From Diphasiastrum complanatum (taxonomy: Eukaryota; Streptophyta; Lycopodiopsida; Lycopodiales; Lycopodiaceae), in the NCBI GenBank assembly GCA_029204225.1, contig CM055092.1:66538930-66602929 (forward strand): DNA of 64,000 nt, read 5' to 3'. A program made the position numbers and the translations under genes. Shown in pieces: positions 47,358 through 60,719 of the stretch; position 1 is the stretch's first letter, and every line of letters starts with the position of its first letter. Below the pieces are notes generated by a model, which was given only the letters and a program-made list of their open reading frames with translations, ran no database searches and had not been told where the DNA came from.

Positions 47358-49030
47358 TGAATCAAGTTAGGAGGGCGCTACTAATCCAGTAGCCATTTTG
47401 GAAAGTCTGGTGAAGCTAGTCATCAAGAATCACTGTAAGGCATATTGTTCAAGTTGGAAACACATGAAGCATCTTCTTCTTTATAGGGAAATCTACTCTT
47501 TAGAATCAGAAATAGGTTTCGAATCATTCATACATTCATTTCTAAATTTTCATTTGAGGTATGGGACTTGGCTTTCTACTAGATTTCATTTTTTGAACTA
47601 GTCTTAACGTTGTTAAAATTTATTGATATTAAACATCAAGATTAGGTATAATATACTGTGTATAGATTTGGATCAAATGAATCCATTATGAATTTCAAGG
47701 ATGATTTTAAGCAATGATTTAGATCTTGTATCAAGTTATCAAGGTCTAGACAAGTTTGATGTACATCTTCATGATTAGTCCTTAAAGTTTTTTTTCTTGA
47801 ATATGACTTTCTTTGTGTGCAAGTAGAGTTAAATTGCCATCCTCAAGGTGCAGAAAGATATCATAGATCACATTCAATGCACACTAATGTTACAGAAGTT
47901 CAAATACTATGAAAGCCTTTGTCAATACAAGTAAGTGCCTTGTGATACTATTTATTTAGCTATCATTAGCCAATAGCCCTTGTAACTCAATACTTTAGCA
48001 TTTAAAAAAGAACAATTTATTGCATCATTTCTTTCACTGTATCACTTGTGTAGAGCTAGCATTCTTACATCTAGAATATCCAAGAGGTTGAAGTTTTCAA
48101 ATCTACAATTACAAAAAATTCACAATTAGTACAAAAAATTTATTTGATTACATTATGATGGATGCATTTCCCTTTTTGAAGTGTGCAATATATTATGTGT
48201 CTTTACATTTGGCTATCCCTTATATTGTCCATTATAACTGTGTTGCACTATTTTAAACCACAAGAGAGCTTCATATCAAAAGTAAAACCTAAACGTATAA
48301 GTGTTCTAACACTTGGAAGTTTTAATTCGAGATTGAGAAAAAATGAAAATTATCTTCTCTAAAGCACAAACTATAGTAAAAAACTTGATTATCTAAAACT
48401 AGAGTTGGAGGCAATATGGCTGAAATACAATAAGTTCAATAATTGAATATGAGAATTGGATGTTCTTACCAGTAATTTTCTATTTCATCTTTGATGCTCA
48501 CAGGATGTTATCAACCAGCTAATCTGAGATCCATATCCTTCAATCCAACATGTTTCAAGTGTGTAAAATGGTCTTTGACTCCCGCAAAAAACTACAAGGG
48601 AGAACCAAATTGAAGGTCATAGGTAGTTGTTCAAATTGCAAGACACAAGAAACATAGTTGAACTTAATAGTTGATTTAAAGTTGTACATGTAAACGAATC
48701 AATTGAAGCATGAAAAATCATACACTTATACACAATTCAATTATTGAGGAATAATTGTTAGCATTAAAACCACAATGTCATACTGAAGCATGACGTTTGT
48801 ATGGAATATCGAACTCTTTGCAAGTGGCCTCCACAATGGGTTGAATACTTGGGTAGCGCATGTGACACACTCCTAGAAATAGGTGATGTTCAATCTGCAT
48901 AAAAAATGCGAAACTTATTATCATACTTTTGTATAGTTTCATGCTAAAACTTGCAAACATCATATGCATTCACATGCTAAAAAAAACAAGCATCTCCTTT
49001 ATGTAATTATAGACCCATAAGTTCTTTAAT
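47358..49030 (-). pseudogene. Copy of the desaturase 3' end (last exon plus flank)
   Basis: Duplicates 17934-19590. The last exon is present at 48894-48778 with its acceptor (TTTTTATGCAG). It still encodes IEHH and the same early stop, but it has three amino-acid changes (Pro to Leu in 'LFPG', His to Arg in 'CHMHYP', Asn to Asp before 'IPYK'). No other exons are near, so this is a detached pseudo-exon. The short C terminus is therefore older than the duplication. Confidence 0.85.
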
Positions 49031-50039
<1,009 letters not shown>

Positions 50040-50600
50040 AAAGGGAGAGAGAGAGATCATGAAAGAGTTAAAGGTAACCAACACACCCAATTCTAGGAAG
50101 GTGTGTGGCCCTTGTTTTTTTCCGTTAAAGGCATGGTTCAAATGTTTCTTGTTGGATGATTAGTTCCACAAGAAAGCCCAAAGGCTGTAGGAGGGAGCAT
50201 GTGGTGACATTCTGGAGTAGGATATAACCATTTGGTTCGGGAGTTTAGGTTAGCACTCTACCATGACCTTTTTTTTTTCTCCTCATGTGTGTTTAGATTT
50301 TAGGGTTTAGGGTGTGTGTGCGCGTGTGTGATGCTGTTCGTTTATGTTTCATGTTTACCATTTCATGCTACCTTGCCTTGTAGGATCTTGATTTATTCAT
50401 GTGTGTGTGTGTGTGCATGGGTGGTTCCCGTAGCATAGTCCGAGCTTTTATAGGTATTGAGTCAAAGCTACGAGGGCAATACCAACATATAAATCATTTT
50501 TCCATATCCAATTAACCACAAACCATAACCTTAACAATACTGGTGAACACACGAATCCATTGAGGATGCAAGGGGGACTACCTGGCTCCTTGATCGAGTT
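50040..50600. other. Copy of 28.99-29.27 kb, then unassigned DNA
   Basis: Starts with a short GA run and 'GATCATGAAAGAGTTAAA', shared with 28.99 kb. It includes TTTTAGGGTTTAGGGTGTG near 50296 and a (GT) run at 50401-50415. Nothing coding is supported. Confidence 0.5.
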
Positions 50601-50609
50601 GTCTATGCC

Positions 50610-50920
50610 TGGTGTCTTGCCTGAAAATGGAGAGACCAAAGAGGCATATGGTGTGCAGGTCGTTGACGTTCTTGAACCTCATGGTTCACCACATCGAAAT
50701 GAGAAAAGTGTGTCTGCTACTTCAAACTCAATAGCTCTAAAAGGTTGCATGAGGTTCATCTGGATTCAAACAAGTGTCCACTTGTAACCACTTCGAAGTG
50801 TTGATTTGAAGTAGCAGCATCTTTTTCTCTCTTCGATGATGTGAACCGTCAGACTCAAGGATTGCCATGGGCCTACACACCATGTTCCTCTTTGATCTCT
50901 TCATATATAGGATAGACACC
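50610..50920. repeat. Imperfect foldback of about 310 bp
   Basis: Left arm 50610-50731 pairs with right arm 50800-50920. Matching blocks include 'CAAAGAGG..ATGGTGTG', 'GGTTCAC.ACATCGAA' and 'GCTACTTCAAA', with mismatches elsewhere. The two short open frames at 50560-50787 (+) and 50919-50737 (-) are the two arms read outward. A MITE-like element, an inverted duplication or a young miRNA-type precursor are all possible. Confidence 0.6.
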
Positions 50921-51139
50921 CCCTCGTTATGTACGAGTCACTTGCGGGGCCAGTGGGCCGCCTATTGATGTCTGCTCCTCAATGTGGTTTAATTTGGGTC
51001 GTCATTGTTGTTTGAATAGGAAATGGTCATGAATATGACAATACATATGTGTTGGTATTGACGTTATAGCTTTGAGGCAGTATACATGAAAGTTTTGGCA
51101 TTTGTTTCACAATACTCTATTTTTTTAAGCCCACGACGG

Positions 51140-51289
<150 letters not shown>

Positions 51290-51371
51290 GGGGATCTTTT
51301 TTTCTTACTAATTTTTAAGACTCCCATTGGTTGTCTGTAGTATTTATCCCTCTTATTCTGTTGCACCCATT

Positions 51372-53122
51372 ATGTCAGATACTGGATCCCCTAGTCAGAG
51401 GTCAGGCCATAGTCGCAGGTCATCTCGCCTTTCCTGTATGGGCAAGAGTGAGCTCATTAGCTACCTTAACCAGTTGTCTTCCTCATAGCAAGATAGGGTC
51501 TTACAACGCTTGAGGGCTCGACGCGAGGCTCGTAGCTCCTCTCGATTGGTTGAGTACACATCATCAACCGAGGAGATTCAGTACACTCCTCGTGTAGACC
51601 AGTCACATGTTTTCTCTTCCCGTGAGGGTCACTCCGATGAGGGTCGCACCCCCACCCATGTCACTACTGCCAGTGCTTCCTCCCAACACTCTCGGGAGAG
51701 GAGGAGGAGCCTCCTCGGTGTCTCCTATTGCGGAGGATGTGGTGATGACCCTGACGTGGTCATAAAACTTGCACGTTTGCGTAGCTCATCTCGTCGTAGG
51801 GAGTCCCTACTTCGAGATACACTGACCCAGGAGGTAGCACATACGTCACACGATACTGCAACTCCTACATCTGTCACACCTCAAATTCCTAGCACTCCCA
51901 CTTTCATCCCTCACATTTTCCCTCCCTTTGGACCCACTGCCACTGAGTCATTTCCTTCCAACTATACGCCGTGGGGTCACGTTTCACCATGGGGTTTTCA
52001 GCCCACTCCCACCTAGCCCCCCCCCTATATATTCTCCTCTCCAGATGCCCCCCTGTGGCTATTCTCCCCTTGGTACCCCACAACATCAGTATTCTCCCAT
52101 CGGCGAGACATCTTTCATACTTGAGGCCAACCCCGTGGACACTCCCATGGCCACATATCCCATACCGAAGGGCACCCCATAGACACTGCCATGGCCACAT
52201 CGCCACTAGCTACCATACTGCCATCATATGACATAGACAAAGATGGTCACATCATTGAGAATAACCGTGGTAAGAGAGTCATCACGTGCATGAGAGAGCT
52301 CATGTATATCACTTTCCTAGAGACATCTTTCGTGACTGGTGCAATGTCAGCAATGACCGCAAGGATCGCGTCATTGACCAACTGCGTAGTGAGTTCCCTG
52401 TCTCATCCCAGGACATGGAATTCGCATGGAAATTGATGAGGTGCCGCATGGGAGCTGTGATGAGCCACCACAAATTGAATATCCGAGATGTAGTGAAAGC
52501 CGAGAGAGGCAAGCCTTCCTACTAGAGAAAGAGGACTGGCAGCATGTGAAGAAAGATGATCCAAAACGCTTCAGACAGTAGCGAGAGGCAACTTTCCATG
52601 GGGCCTTCTCACTTGGGCAGTGGCGGCGAGGGATATTTTTGAGCCCACTATGTAAGTCTACTCTATATCCATTAATGATATTTGACTATTTGTTGTTTTT
52701 CTTCTTTTTTTGCTCTTGGGAGTTTTTCGTAAGACACGTTGGAATAAAATGCTCTCTTTATATGATCGAAATTTGAATTGTTTGTGCAGCGATCTATCGT
52801 GGGACGTATTCCCACACATGACGAGTACATGTATGTGTATTCCCACGGTACGCAGGCAGTACTCGAGTTATTGGAGAGGCAGGGCATGCGTATAAACTGG
52901 GATGCTGCTCCTCAGGTATGACATGAAATTCATTTTATGTTTTTTAAACTTGGTATTCTCTCTCACTCCCATATGATTGTTCGGAAGACTAATTGTTGTG
53001 TCTTGCACATGCAGGAACAACAAAGTGACTCACCTCACCCCACGCCGACCTCGAGTATTACCCTGGACAGTCCAAACCTAACCCTAACCCTAACCCTAAG
53101 AATGCTGCCAAACAATATTTAA
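51372..53122 (+). pseudogene. Decayed plant En/Spm-like (Transposase_24-type) gene
   Basis: A three-exon gene in outline. Exon 1 runs from ATG 51372 through a Ser/Arg-rich region with one amber codon (51486-51488), then a Pro-rich stretch to TAG 52014. A C-homopolymer follows and the frame is lost. Coding resumes at 52286-52525 with 'YHFPRDIFRDWCNVSNDRKD' and 'GAVMSHHKLNIRDVVKAE', then more stops. A donor GTAAGT follows 52651. Exon 2 is clean at 52790-52915 ('GRIPTHDEYMYVYSHGTQAV', 'LLERQGMRINWDAAPQ'). Exon 3, 53015-53122, ends in TAA. The layout (disordered start, basic helical middle, 'THDE...' region) recalls plant proteins annotated as Ptta/En/Spm transposase, from memory. No CACTA ends were found. 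Confidence 0.5.
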
Positions 53123-53356
53123 GGCATGGTAGCCGCAGAAAATGTTTATTAACTAGTTACTTTTTAGGCTTGTTGCTCATTTGCATTTAGTTGGTTTTTT
53201 CGTGTACATCTATTGAGGTTCGCATAGGTTTTTATTTGTTCTATGACTAGCATAGGTTGCAGTTATGTTTGAGGAGCACATTTAGTGTGGTGTTAACTAT
53301 TTGAACGGTTCTATGCTTAGCATAAGTACGTAGTTAAAAAAAAATTGGAGGTTACG
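53123..53356. other. Spacer between two decayed genes
   Basis: AT-rich, with two copies of 'TATG(A/C)(C/T)TAGCATA(G/A)' (near 53242 and 53312). No gene seen. Confidence 0.5.
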
Positions 53357-55300
53357 ATGTCAAGTAGTTCTACCTCTTCTATTCCAGTAGTTGTAACTCA
53401 ATATGTGTGCAACTTCTTCATCTGACATTCCCAATGAAAGCTTTTTTTATAAAGCCACTCCTGAATTTGAACATATTTTGGTAAACGATGTGGCATCGTC
53501 ATCATTTACCCGTTCATCATCTGAAATTCCTCAAGCAAGTAGTTTTCAAGAAATGACATTTGTAACTCAACTTGTATCAATCTTTTGACCTCCTCCTCCT
53601 CTTCAGATACAGGCTTGGCACAACTAGAACATTGTTCTTTTGAACAAGTTGGATCATTGAGTGATGAGTCAAAAGCTTCCATTCACTCAGTTACTGATTC
53701 TAGTAAATCAACAGATCCACGTAAGTTTGTTGATCTACGACGTTCAAGCTTTTCTCATATTCGTAGGAGACCTTTTCAAAGTGATGTTTGTCGTGTTAAA
53801 TCTAAAAGGACTATATTCGTTGAAAATTTAGAGCCTTTTGAGGGTCCAGAACATCTTGGGGTTGGAGCCGGTTCAATTTATAGATCAGACTCCAAACAAA
53901 AAAAAAAATACAAGAGAGACTTGAGATCCTCACCTGATTTAACGAATCATCAAAAATAGTTGATTACAAAATCTGAGATTCAAAAGGTACGGAATATTAT
54001 TTGTTGCTCATCTTGTTGTTTGCAAAAGCTGAGTATCAGAGAAATTGAAGAATTAAGATTAGATTTTCTTTTACGAAATAAGGATGAGAGAAATTACTAT
54101 TTGTGTGCAACAGTGAGGCCGACAAAAATTCATTTTTGTATTTTTTAAATGCTTTGGAGGTTTGTCGCAAAGCTTACAAAGCAGTTCACGCAATCGGAAA
54201 CTCGCGGCTTCAACGAATGCATGCACGACTTCAGAAAGACCCAACATTACAAGGATCCTGACAGGGTTGAACTGTTTCTCTAAAAGCTTTAAATACAACT
54301 GCTTGGCTAAAGCATTTCATAGATGTGCATGGAGAAAAATTGCCTAATTTCTTATATTTTCACTTGCCGGATAATTTTACAAAATTAGAAATATTTTTGA
54401 TGTACAAATAGTTTGCAAAAACAAAAAATGTTCCCTATTTGAGTTACTCATATTTTTTTAGAATTTGGAAAAGAGATTTTGGACTGGTAAAGATTTCCAA
54501 AAAATCACGAATGACAGTATGCTCCACTTGCGAGTTGTTAAAGTCTGCAAAACAACTTGCAAAGACCAATGACGAGAAAGGTAAATATTAATCAAATTTG
54601 TCATTCATTTTAATACTTTCTGTTTTGAAAAAGTTTATGTTGTAGTCTTTATGAACACCATTATGTTGCAGTCTTTTTGAACACCATTATGGTATGATCT
54701 TTATTTTATTAAATAAGTGAATCATTGTATTTTCAGTGGATGCTACAAAAGCTCTTCAACTGCACAGAGATCAACAAATAGTTGAAAGACAAAAGTTGGC
54801 CAAGCATCGAAAGAAATGTTTGGAATGTCCACAAAAATATCTGGAACTTGTTATTGATGGCATGGATCAGAAGAAAACAATGTTGTCTCATTTTGTCAGA
54901 GTGCCCAAAAATTTGAACGAGGCAAATTTTATTTAGGTTCATCTCGTTGGAGCACATGTGTTTAATGGCACTTTGGAGTCCAAGGTCTTTTTTAATTATC
55001 CCAATATTCGAAATGATCCAAATTTGACGATCACCATTGTACATAAGATAATTTGCGAATTTGGTGAAAATATTTCAGAAATACTTTATTCGCAGCTTGA
55101 CAACACTGCTAGGGAAAATAAAAATCAAACTGTTTTGGCATACTTGTCTATGCTAGTGGAGAAAAAAAAATTTCAAAAAAGTAAAAATAGGATTTTTGTT
55201 GGTAGGACATACCCACGATCAAATTGATCAAATGTTTAGTTGCTTTTCTAAGAGGTTGAGATGCAAGAAAACATTTTCATTACCAGTGCTTCAAAGCATT
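53357..55300 (+). pseudogene. Decayed gene of an uncharacterised DDE-like (DUF7869-like) family
   Basis: Pieces in order on the plus strand. A Ser-rich N-terminal region (53357-53959, stop and frame changes). A helical part with 'VCRKAYKAVHAIGNSRLQRM' near 54150-54220 (HTH-like). 'WLKHFIDVHGEKLPNFLYFH' and 'CSTCELLKSAKQLAKT' up to 54580. An intron 54581-54736 (GTAAAT...TTTTCAG). Then 'PQKYLELVIDGMDQKKTMLS', 'AHVFNGTLESKVFFNY', 'ILYSQLDNTARENKNQ', and after an A-run frameshift 'GFLLVGHTHDQIDQMFS' (55190-55240). I recall this series (DGMDQ, LDN, GHTH..IDQ) from large uncharacterised protein families in mosses, lycophytes and invertebrates, resembling DUF7869. The three acidic/His positions look like an RNase H-fold nuclease. 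At least four stops or frameshifts make it a pseudogene. It ends where block A2 begins. Confidence 0.6.
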
Positions 55301-55304
55301 CATT

Positions 55305-55820
55305 AATCAGTTCAAGACTCTATTAGAGCAGATGGCGGTAATAGGTTCAATGATTGAAGACTCTGAAGTTGTAATGACCTTATTGTCCAGCCTACCTTCC
55401 TCATATGAAAACTGGGTGATGATGATTTCCACACACTCAGATATTACATTGTCCAAAGTCATAATCATATTGTTGCAAGAGGAGACAAGAAGGAATGGAG
55501 TATCCTCGTCCTCCATCAATGACTTGCAAACATTAGTTTCGAAGAAGAAAACAAGGAAGCAACAAAAGAAAAAAGTTGTCAACCAAACTGACGGCAATCA
55601 GAAACAATCATAGAAGACCCAGAATCAACAACCTACTCAGAACAAGAAGAGACTATTCTACAAGTACTGCAAGAGAATGAACCATAAAATCCATAACTGT
55701 CAGATCTTGAAATTCAACAACGACAAGAAGAAATAGTTGGATCAACAAGCCCATGCAGCAAACAAAAAACAAAAAATCCAAGAAGACGACGATGATGAGC
55801 ATGAAGCTCTGGAATATTAG
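55305..55820 (+). pseudogene. Copia gag remnant (copy in A2), truncated
   Basis: Plus-strand counterpart of the gags at 3.67-4.56 and 43.8-44.7 kb, beginning only at 'INQFKTLLEQMAVIG'. It includes 'LLSSLPSSYENWVMM', the basic 'KKKTRKQQKKKVVNQ' segment, the degenerate knuckle and the acidic tail to TAG at 55820. The first 110 or so codons, primer site and LTR are missing because the arm ends here. Confidence 0.75.
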
Positions 55821-56765
55821 AGGGCTTAATTTCCCTATGTGTCACTCTCTTCTCTTTAACTATCTTCTGTCTCTTCAGCATTCTAACCTTGTGGTTTGTC
55901 TTCAATAAACAAAACTAAGTGGTTTTCTCCTTGACGTACTTACTAAATCTTTTCCCCGAAACTTTAATTACTTCTACATTCCTATTGCCGATACCCGGGA
56001 GGTTTGGTGAGTCTTGTTTTCAAAGACTAGAAACTCGCAACACATTTCTCTCTGCCTGGTGGTCATGTTAATGTTAGTACTATCTCCAAATGTGAATTTG
56101 CCTTTTACATATTCAATATTTTCCCCACTCTTGTGGTGACCTCTGGAGTGATAGTTCTCATAACTCCCTTCTTTCTATTCTTGCTGGTGAATTTAATATG
56201 TATCTTCACCCTCTCAATGGTCCCCAACAAATTACCTTTGTTGAAATACAAGTCTGAGACTGCATAATTGATGACTTTAACTTGTAAGGATTGCCTAGTG
56301 AAGATATGACTAGATCCTATTGCATGCAACCAAAAGGACACATGTGGAGCAAAACCACCCAACCAACAGGAAATGGCTAGTCAATACCCTAACCACTTCA
56401 CCCCCATGCCATGGTGAATGAATGCAAGAGAGGAGGGGCTCTTGGCTATAAGGATCAGAAAATCCAATAGGTAGATGGGGGAGTTTCCACTAGTATATAT
56501 TCTCTCCCATGAGGAGAGTCTTCCTCTTAGGACCCCCATGCAACCTAGAATAGCAATTGACCTCCTATTCTTGTATTATAACAGTCAAACACCATGCAAG
56601 TGCTCCATAGTCCAAATATCGATCTGGGACCTCATATGATTATTAATTACTATATTGGCCAAGCCTGGAATAATGAGACATAACTAATAACAATATACAC
56701 TAGAGTGACTGGCTATCCATGTCATGAGTTATTCCAAATTCTACATACTGGACATGGACGTAACA

Positions 56766-57065
56766 TTCTTCCTCCCTTAAACCAGTTCTGTCCTCAGAAC
56801 GAGTAACTAGAGAAGATCCAATTTGTACGCTTTTAACTCTTTCTAATGAATAATTATCCTCAATCTAACCAACCAACCTAACCAAGCACCCAGAGACAGA
56901 ACAATTCCTCATCTGTTTATTTTTTATTCTGAGTACTCTTTCAGATTCCAAAGGTACATTGAGCGATAAGTCCTCCAAATTGGTAAAATCTTTAATATAT
57001 CTAAATGTCATCATATAAATTAAATTCATATGATACATTGGATGAGCAGTCGAGCAGTCAACCAA
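56766..57065 (-). pseudogene. Ty3/Gypsy-like integrase tail (copy in A2)
   Basis: Same 66-residue frame as at 2421-2621, ending at a purine tract before an LTR-like TGTTACGTCC at 56765. Weak assignment. Confidence 0.35.
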
Positions 57066-58015
57066 TCATGAAGGTCAAGTTCAAAAGCTAACAAATCAAT
57101 CGTTTAACTTTCACATTTACCCTAAAAATTAATCCTTAGTCTGACTTCAATATCAAATAAGTACTTAGAGATGGAATAATTCTCCAATTATCTATCTCTG
57201 CATTGAAGTACTATATTGACCTTTAGAAGTACACTAAGCGATAAATTTTCCTATTGGGTCTAATTCTCTCCAATCTAGTAACATCACTTTCATGTAACCT
57301 CAATTTACATGAATAATTGGGTGAAATGTCATTTTACATTGGAAATCAATGTTCAAAAGTTAAGAATCCGAACAATTATAGTCCAAGACTATCCACAATT
57401 ACTTGTAGATCTGTCATGAATGCTTTTTGGTACCAATGCACTTATAATTTTTCAAAAACTAAAGTACAAAAATTCGTTCCACCAAAATCTCTTAGGAGAT
57501 CCATCAAGATAAAAAATAACTTTAACTCAATCTTGAGTACCCCAGATACTCTCTTGACTTAAGTGCTCTTATTCCTAGCATCATATACAAGAAAATAGCA
57601 ACCTTCAATCTTGATAGACTTGTCTATCTCCTAATTAACAGCAGATTTAGGCTGAAAACAATACACAAGCATTCCTTGAATACAATCTGTAAAGGTAAGA
57701 AAATTTCTCATAAGTAAGTAATCACTTAATGAAGATATATTAAATGCTTCTTGTTGTTTTATGCTTTAACATTGGCATTGTCAATGGAAATAGTTCTCAG
57801 AATTGCAGCTAAAGGAATTTCAATTTTATTTTGCAGTGACCACTGGAGTTTAAACCTGATCTCTAGTAAGAGATCTGTAGATAATAGTATGAAAGGTATT
57901 TGTGTCAAGATGAATTCGATGAGCAATACGCAAATAAGGATCTAGATATATACCTTCCTTATTTAAGTAAATATATTCCTACAGATGTTCCCCATTCCGT
58001 GGACTGGCAGATCTA

Positions 58016-58210
58016 ATGGAAGGTTCAACCTCAGAGATCCGCTTGATCAACAAATTCAATGGAGATGATTTCCACATGTGGAAGTTCAAGATGAGGATGA
58101 TCTTAATCGAGAAGGAGCTATGGGGATATGTAAATGGTTCTATAGCCAGACCGACAGAACCTGAACTGCTTATATATGATATGCCTTATGTGATATTGAA
58201 TAGTCGATGA
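58016..58210 (+). pseudogene. Copia gag N-terminal fragment (copy in A2)
   Basis: Identical translation to the fragment at 1276-1470 (-): 'FNGDDFHMWKFKMRMILIEK'. Absent from A1. Confidence 0.6.
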
Positions 58211-58900
58211 AAATATACTTACGGCTTACTGGTTCTAGCTTAAATCTTTGGAGGTAAATTTTGTCTTTCTTAATAGCATTTTGAAATCAGTATTCTAATG
58301 TATTTGTTTCATTCTAATTCATTTTATTTCATAATTGATTTCTTGTGTGCTGAATTTTTTTGGAGTCACCCCAGCAAAATGATTCATTTAGTTGTGGGTA
58401 GTACACATTATACAATGCCAAGTTATTTCTTGAGTACTTCAACCTTTAGGAAGATGTTGATATTTCTAAGGTAATAAATTCTGTTTATTCTTATTTTTGG
58501 AATCATGATTAGTTTTCTATTTTGTTGATGTTTTTAGCCATTACTAATACATGAATGTCTAATATTGCAGTTTACACTTTCTGAGTACACATCAAGCCAG
58601 GTGTACAGTTTTAGACAAGAAATCATCCTGAGTATACTGGCTAGGGCAAGGCTTTAGCCTCCCATTATTGATGATGGTGCAAAGGATTATGTAGTTATAC
58701 TAAATTAAGATTAGAACAAATACAGATAACATAGAACAAAAATACATGTATAGAATTCATAGATAAATATACATTGATATATCAAATGCTGTTCCATTTT
58801 ATAAGTTTGGGAGCACAAAATACATGTACTGATGCCCAACTTGGGCTTTCATTTATTGAATGAAAGAGTGTATGCATAGACTTTTAGAGTTTATTTGAAA

Positions 58901-60250
58901 CTATTGTTCTCCCACAATGGTGATTGTTGTAGGTAGATCTTTGCAGCACATTATCAGCTCCTGTCTTTTTCGCATCTGTGACATGACAAATATTAGTGAA
59001 TGTGCAATTGTAAATGATGACATTTTGATTTATTTTGTTCTATTTTAAAATGGCAATAAACATAAAGTACTTACAAGTCTTCCGTTGATGATAAATCTGA
59101 AATATGTTGGTAGATTGGTTTGTAATAGCATGAGCTCTGTTCTGATAAAATCAAGCTTCCAATGCTCTTCCACCTCAACCATAGTCAATACTCCTCATCG
59201 TAGATAATGCTTATCTCCATTCGGTTTGTGTGACCATTTAGTTCAAAGTCTTGATCCAGTGGTAGCCATGTACCTCCAGTTTTCTTGTATCTCTGGTAGC
59301 TAAATGTGAGACTGAGCATTTGCTTTTCGATATGATAACGAAAGATCATTGAGGACTTCTTAATCCTGCATTCTATGTCATTATTTGTTTTACTATCCCA
59401 GCCTTGATCCATGAGATCTGACAAAGTCTCATCTGATAAATCTTTGCAAACAAATAAAGTTGGTGTCCTACAAACACTAGCACTCGAGAAAAAATCAACA
59501 AATATATGTAATGAGATAAACCAACTTAGGTGAACAATTTTTGAGCCTGTTCTTATCTTCATAGCATTTCTAATATCAATGAGTAGTTTGCATCTCAAGA
59601 ATTTAAAAACAATACTATCAGGAGTAGGCCACTCATCACTTTGAAAACTAGGCAATGTAATTGCTTCAAGCTTGCCAAAACCTCCATCTGTTTGTGGCGT
59701 ATATAAAGATTCATAAAAATAAATACAACAATCTGCAAGTTCCTTTGGACTTCTTCCTCTGTATTGCAGCTTTCTAGCATCAGAGGGAATTACGTCTAAT
59801 ATTCCTGCAAGTGATTGTGAGGGCTCCCATTCACTTATGCATGATGGATATAAATCTGAAAGAAAAAAACAATGTTGAAGCATTTAAATCATAATCTGAA
59901 GAGCATCAATAAAGAAAATCACCTATGATTACTGTAGAGTGCATATGTTTTGATATACTTACAATGACATTTTTGATGATCATGAGGATTGATAGCATGT
60001 ACTTTGATTTCTAAATGCATATATACATGTTGTACTAAGACTTCTGATATCGATTGACCTCCCGGGATAGTCTTAAACTCCAAATTTTTTGCTTTCCAAT
60101 AAGATTTGTAAGTCATTTTTGCTCTTTTCTTTTGTCGAAAATTGCCCTTTGATGATGGATGCAGCAATACCCATGAATTCTTCGTATATTTTGTTGGCTT
60201 CCAATTATCAGCTTCATCTCATTGTAGAAAATCATAGACTCAATTGTAGA
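58901..60250 (-). pseudogene. Unrecognised spliced gene (copy in block A2)
   Basis: Minus-strand counterpart of 39.63-40.91 kb. An exon starts near 60220 and ends at 59963 (donor GTAAGTAT). The long exon is 59855-59075, open for 232 codons from 59883 (including intron bases) to a TGA at 59185. The last exon is 58975-58901. The A1 nonsense site reads CAA here, so the frame continues ('DLMDQGWDSKTNNDIECRIK', 'WLPLDQDFELNGHTNRMEIS'), but a missing T before 59185 shifts it, as in A0. A1 and A2 are therefore broken by different lesions, and the family was probably coding before duplication. Product unknown. Confidence 0.55.
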
Positions 60251-60719
60251 TCTGGGTCTCCTTGCCATTGCTATTTTCAAAGCTTTGGCGCCAAAAATCT
60301 CTCTGATATGATAGTTAATTTCAATTTTTCGTATCACATTTAATCTAATGTGAATGCCAACATAGTTGCAGTTACTGCGTATACCATATTTTATGTAACT
60401 GTATATACTGTATTTCTATAACTGTAACTAGTATAGTTAGAAAATTTCATTATACTAACCAGCATAGTCAAATAAATTTAACATGAGGTATTGACGTCGA
60501 GCAGATTAGCACGTGTCGGGCAAGAAGAAGAAACCAATGGGATACGTCCATGCTGCCAGAACACAAATTTCAAAGTTTTCTATATTGCATTTTTATTTTT
60601 CAATTAATTTCAAATCTGTGCATTTTGATTGGGCCTGGTGACGGTCGAAACTAAAGAAAAAAAATAAAAGTATCTTTACAAAGGGTCTTTTTGATATTGA
60701 GAACTCCTCTAATGTATAT

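Larger units (their letters stand above)
55305..60719 (-). repeat. Composite repeat block A, copy A2 (inverted)
   Basis: Reverse-oriented copy. Its short frames match those of A0 almost residue for residue (one Arg/Gln difference noticed in the 85-residue frame at 56105-56362), while A1 differs at many sites. It holds the Ty3-like tail (56766-57065), LTR start at 56765, the gag N-terminal fragment (58016-58210, +) and the unrecognised gene. Stretches 55821-56765, 57066-58015 and 58211-58900 hold no supportable gene. Confidence 0.88.
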
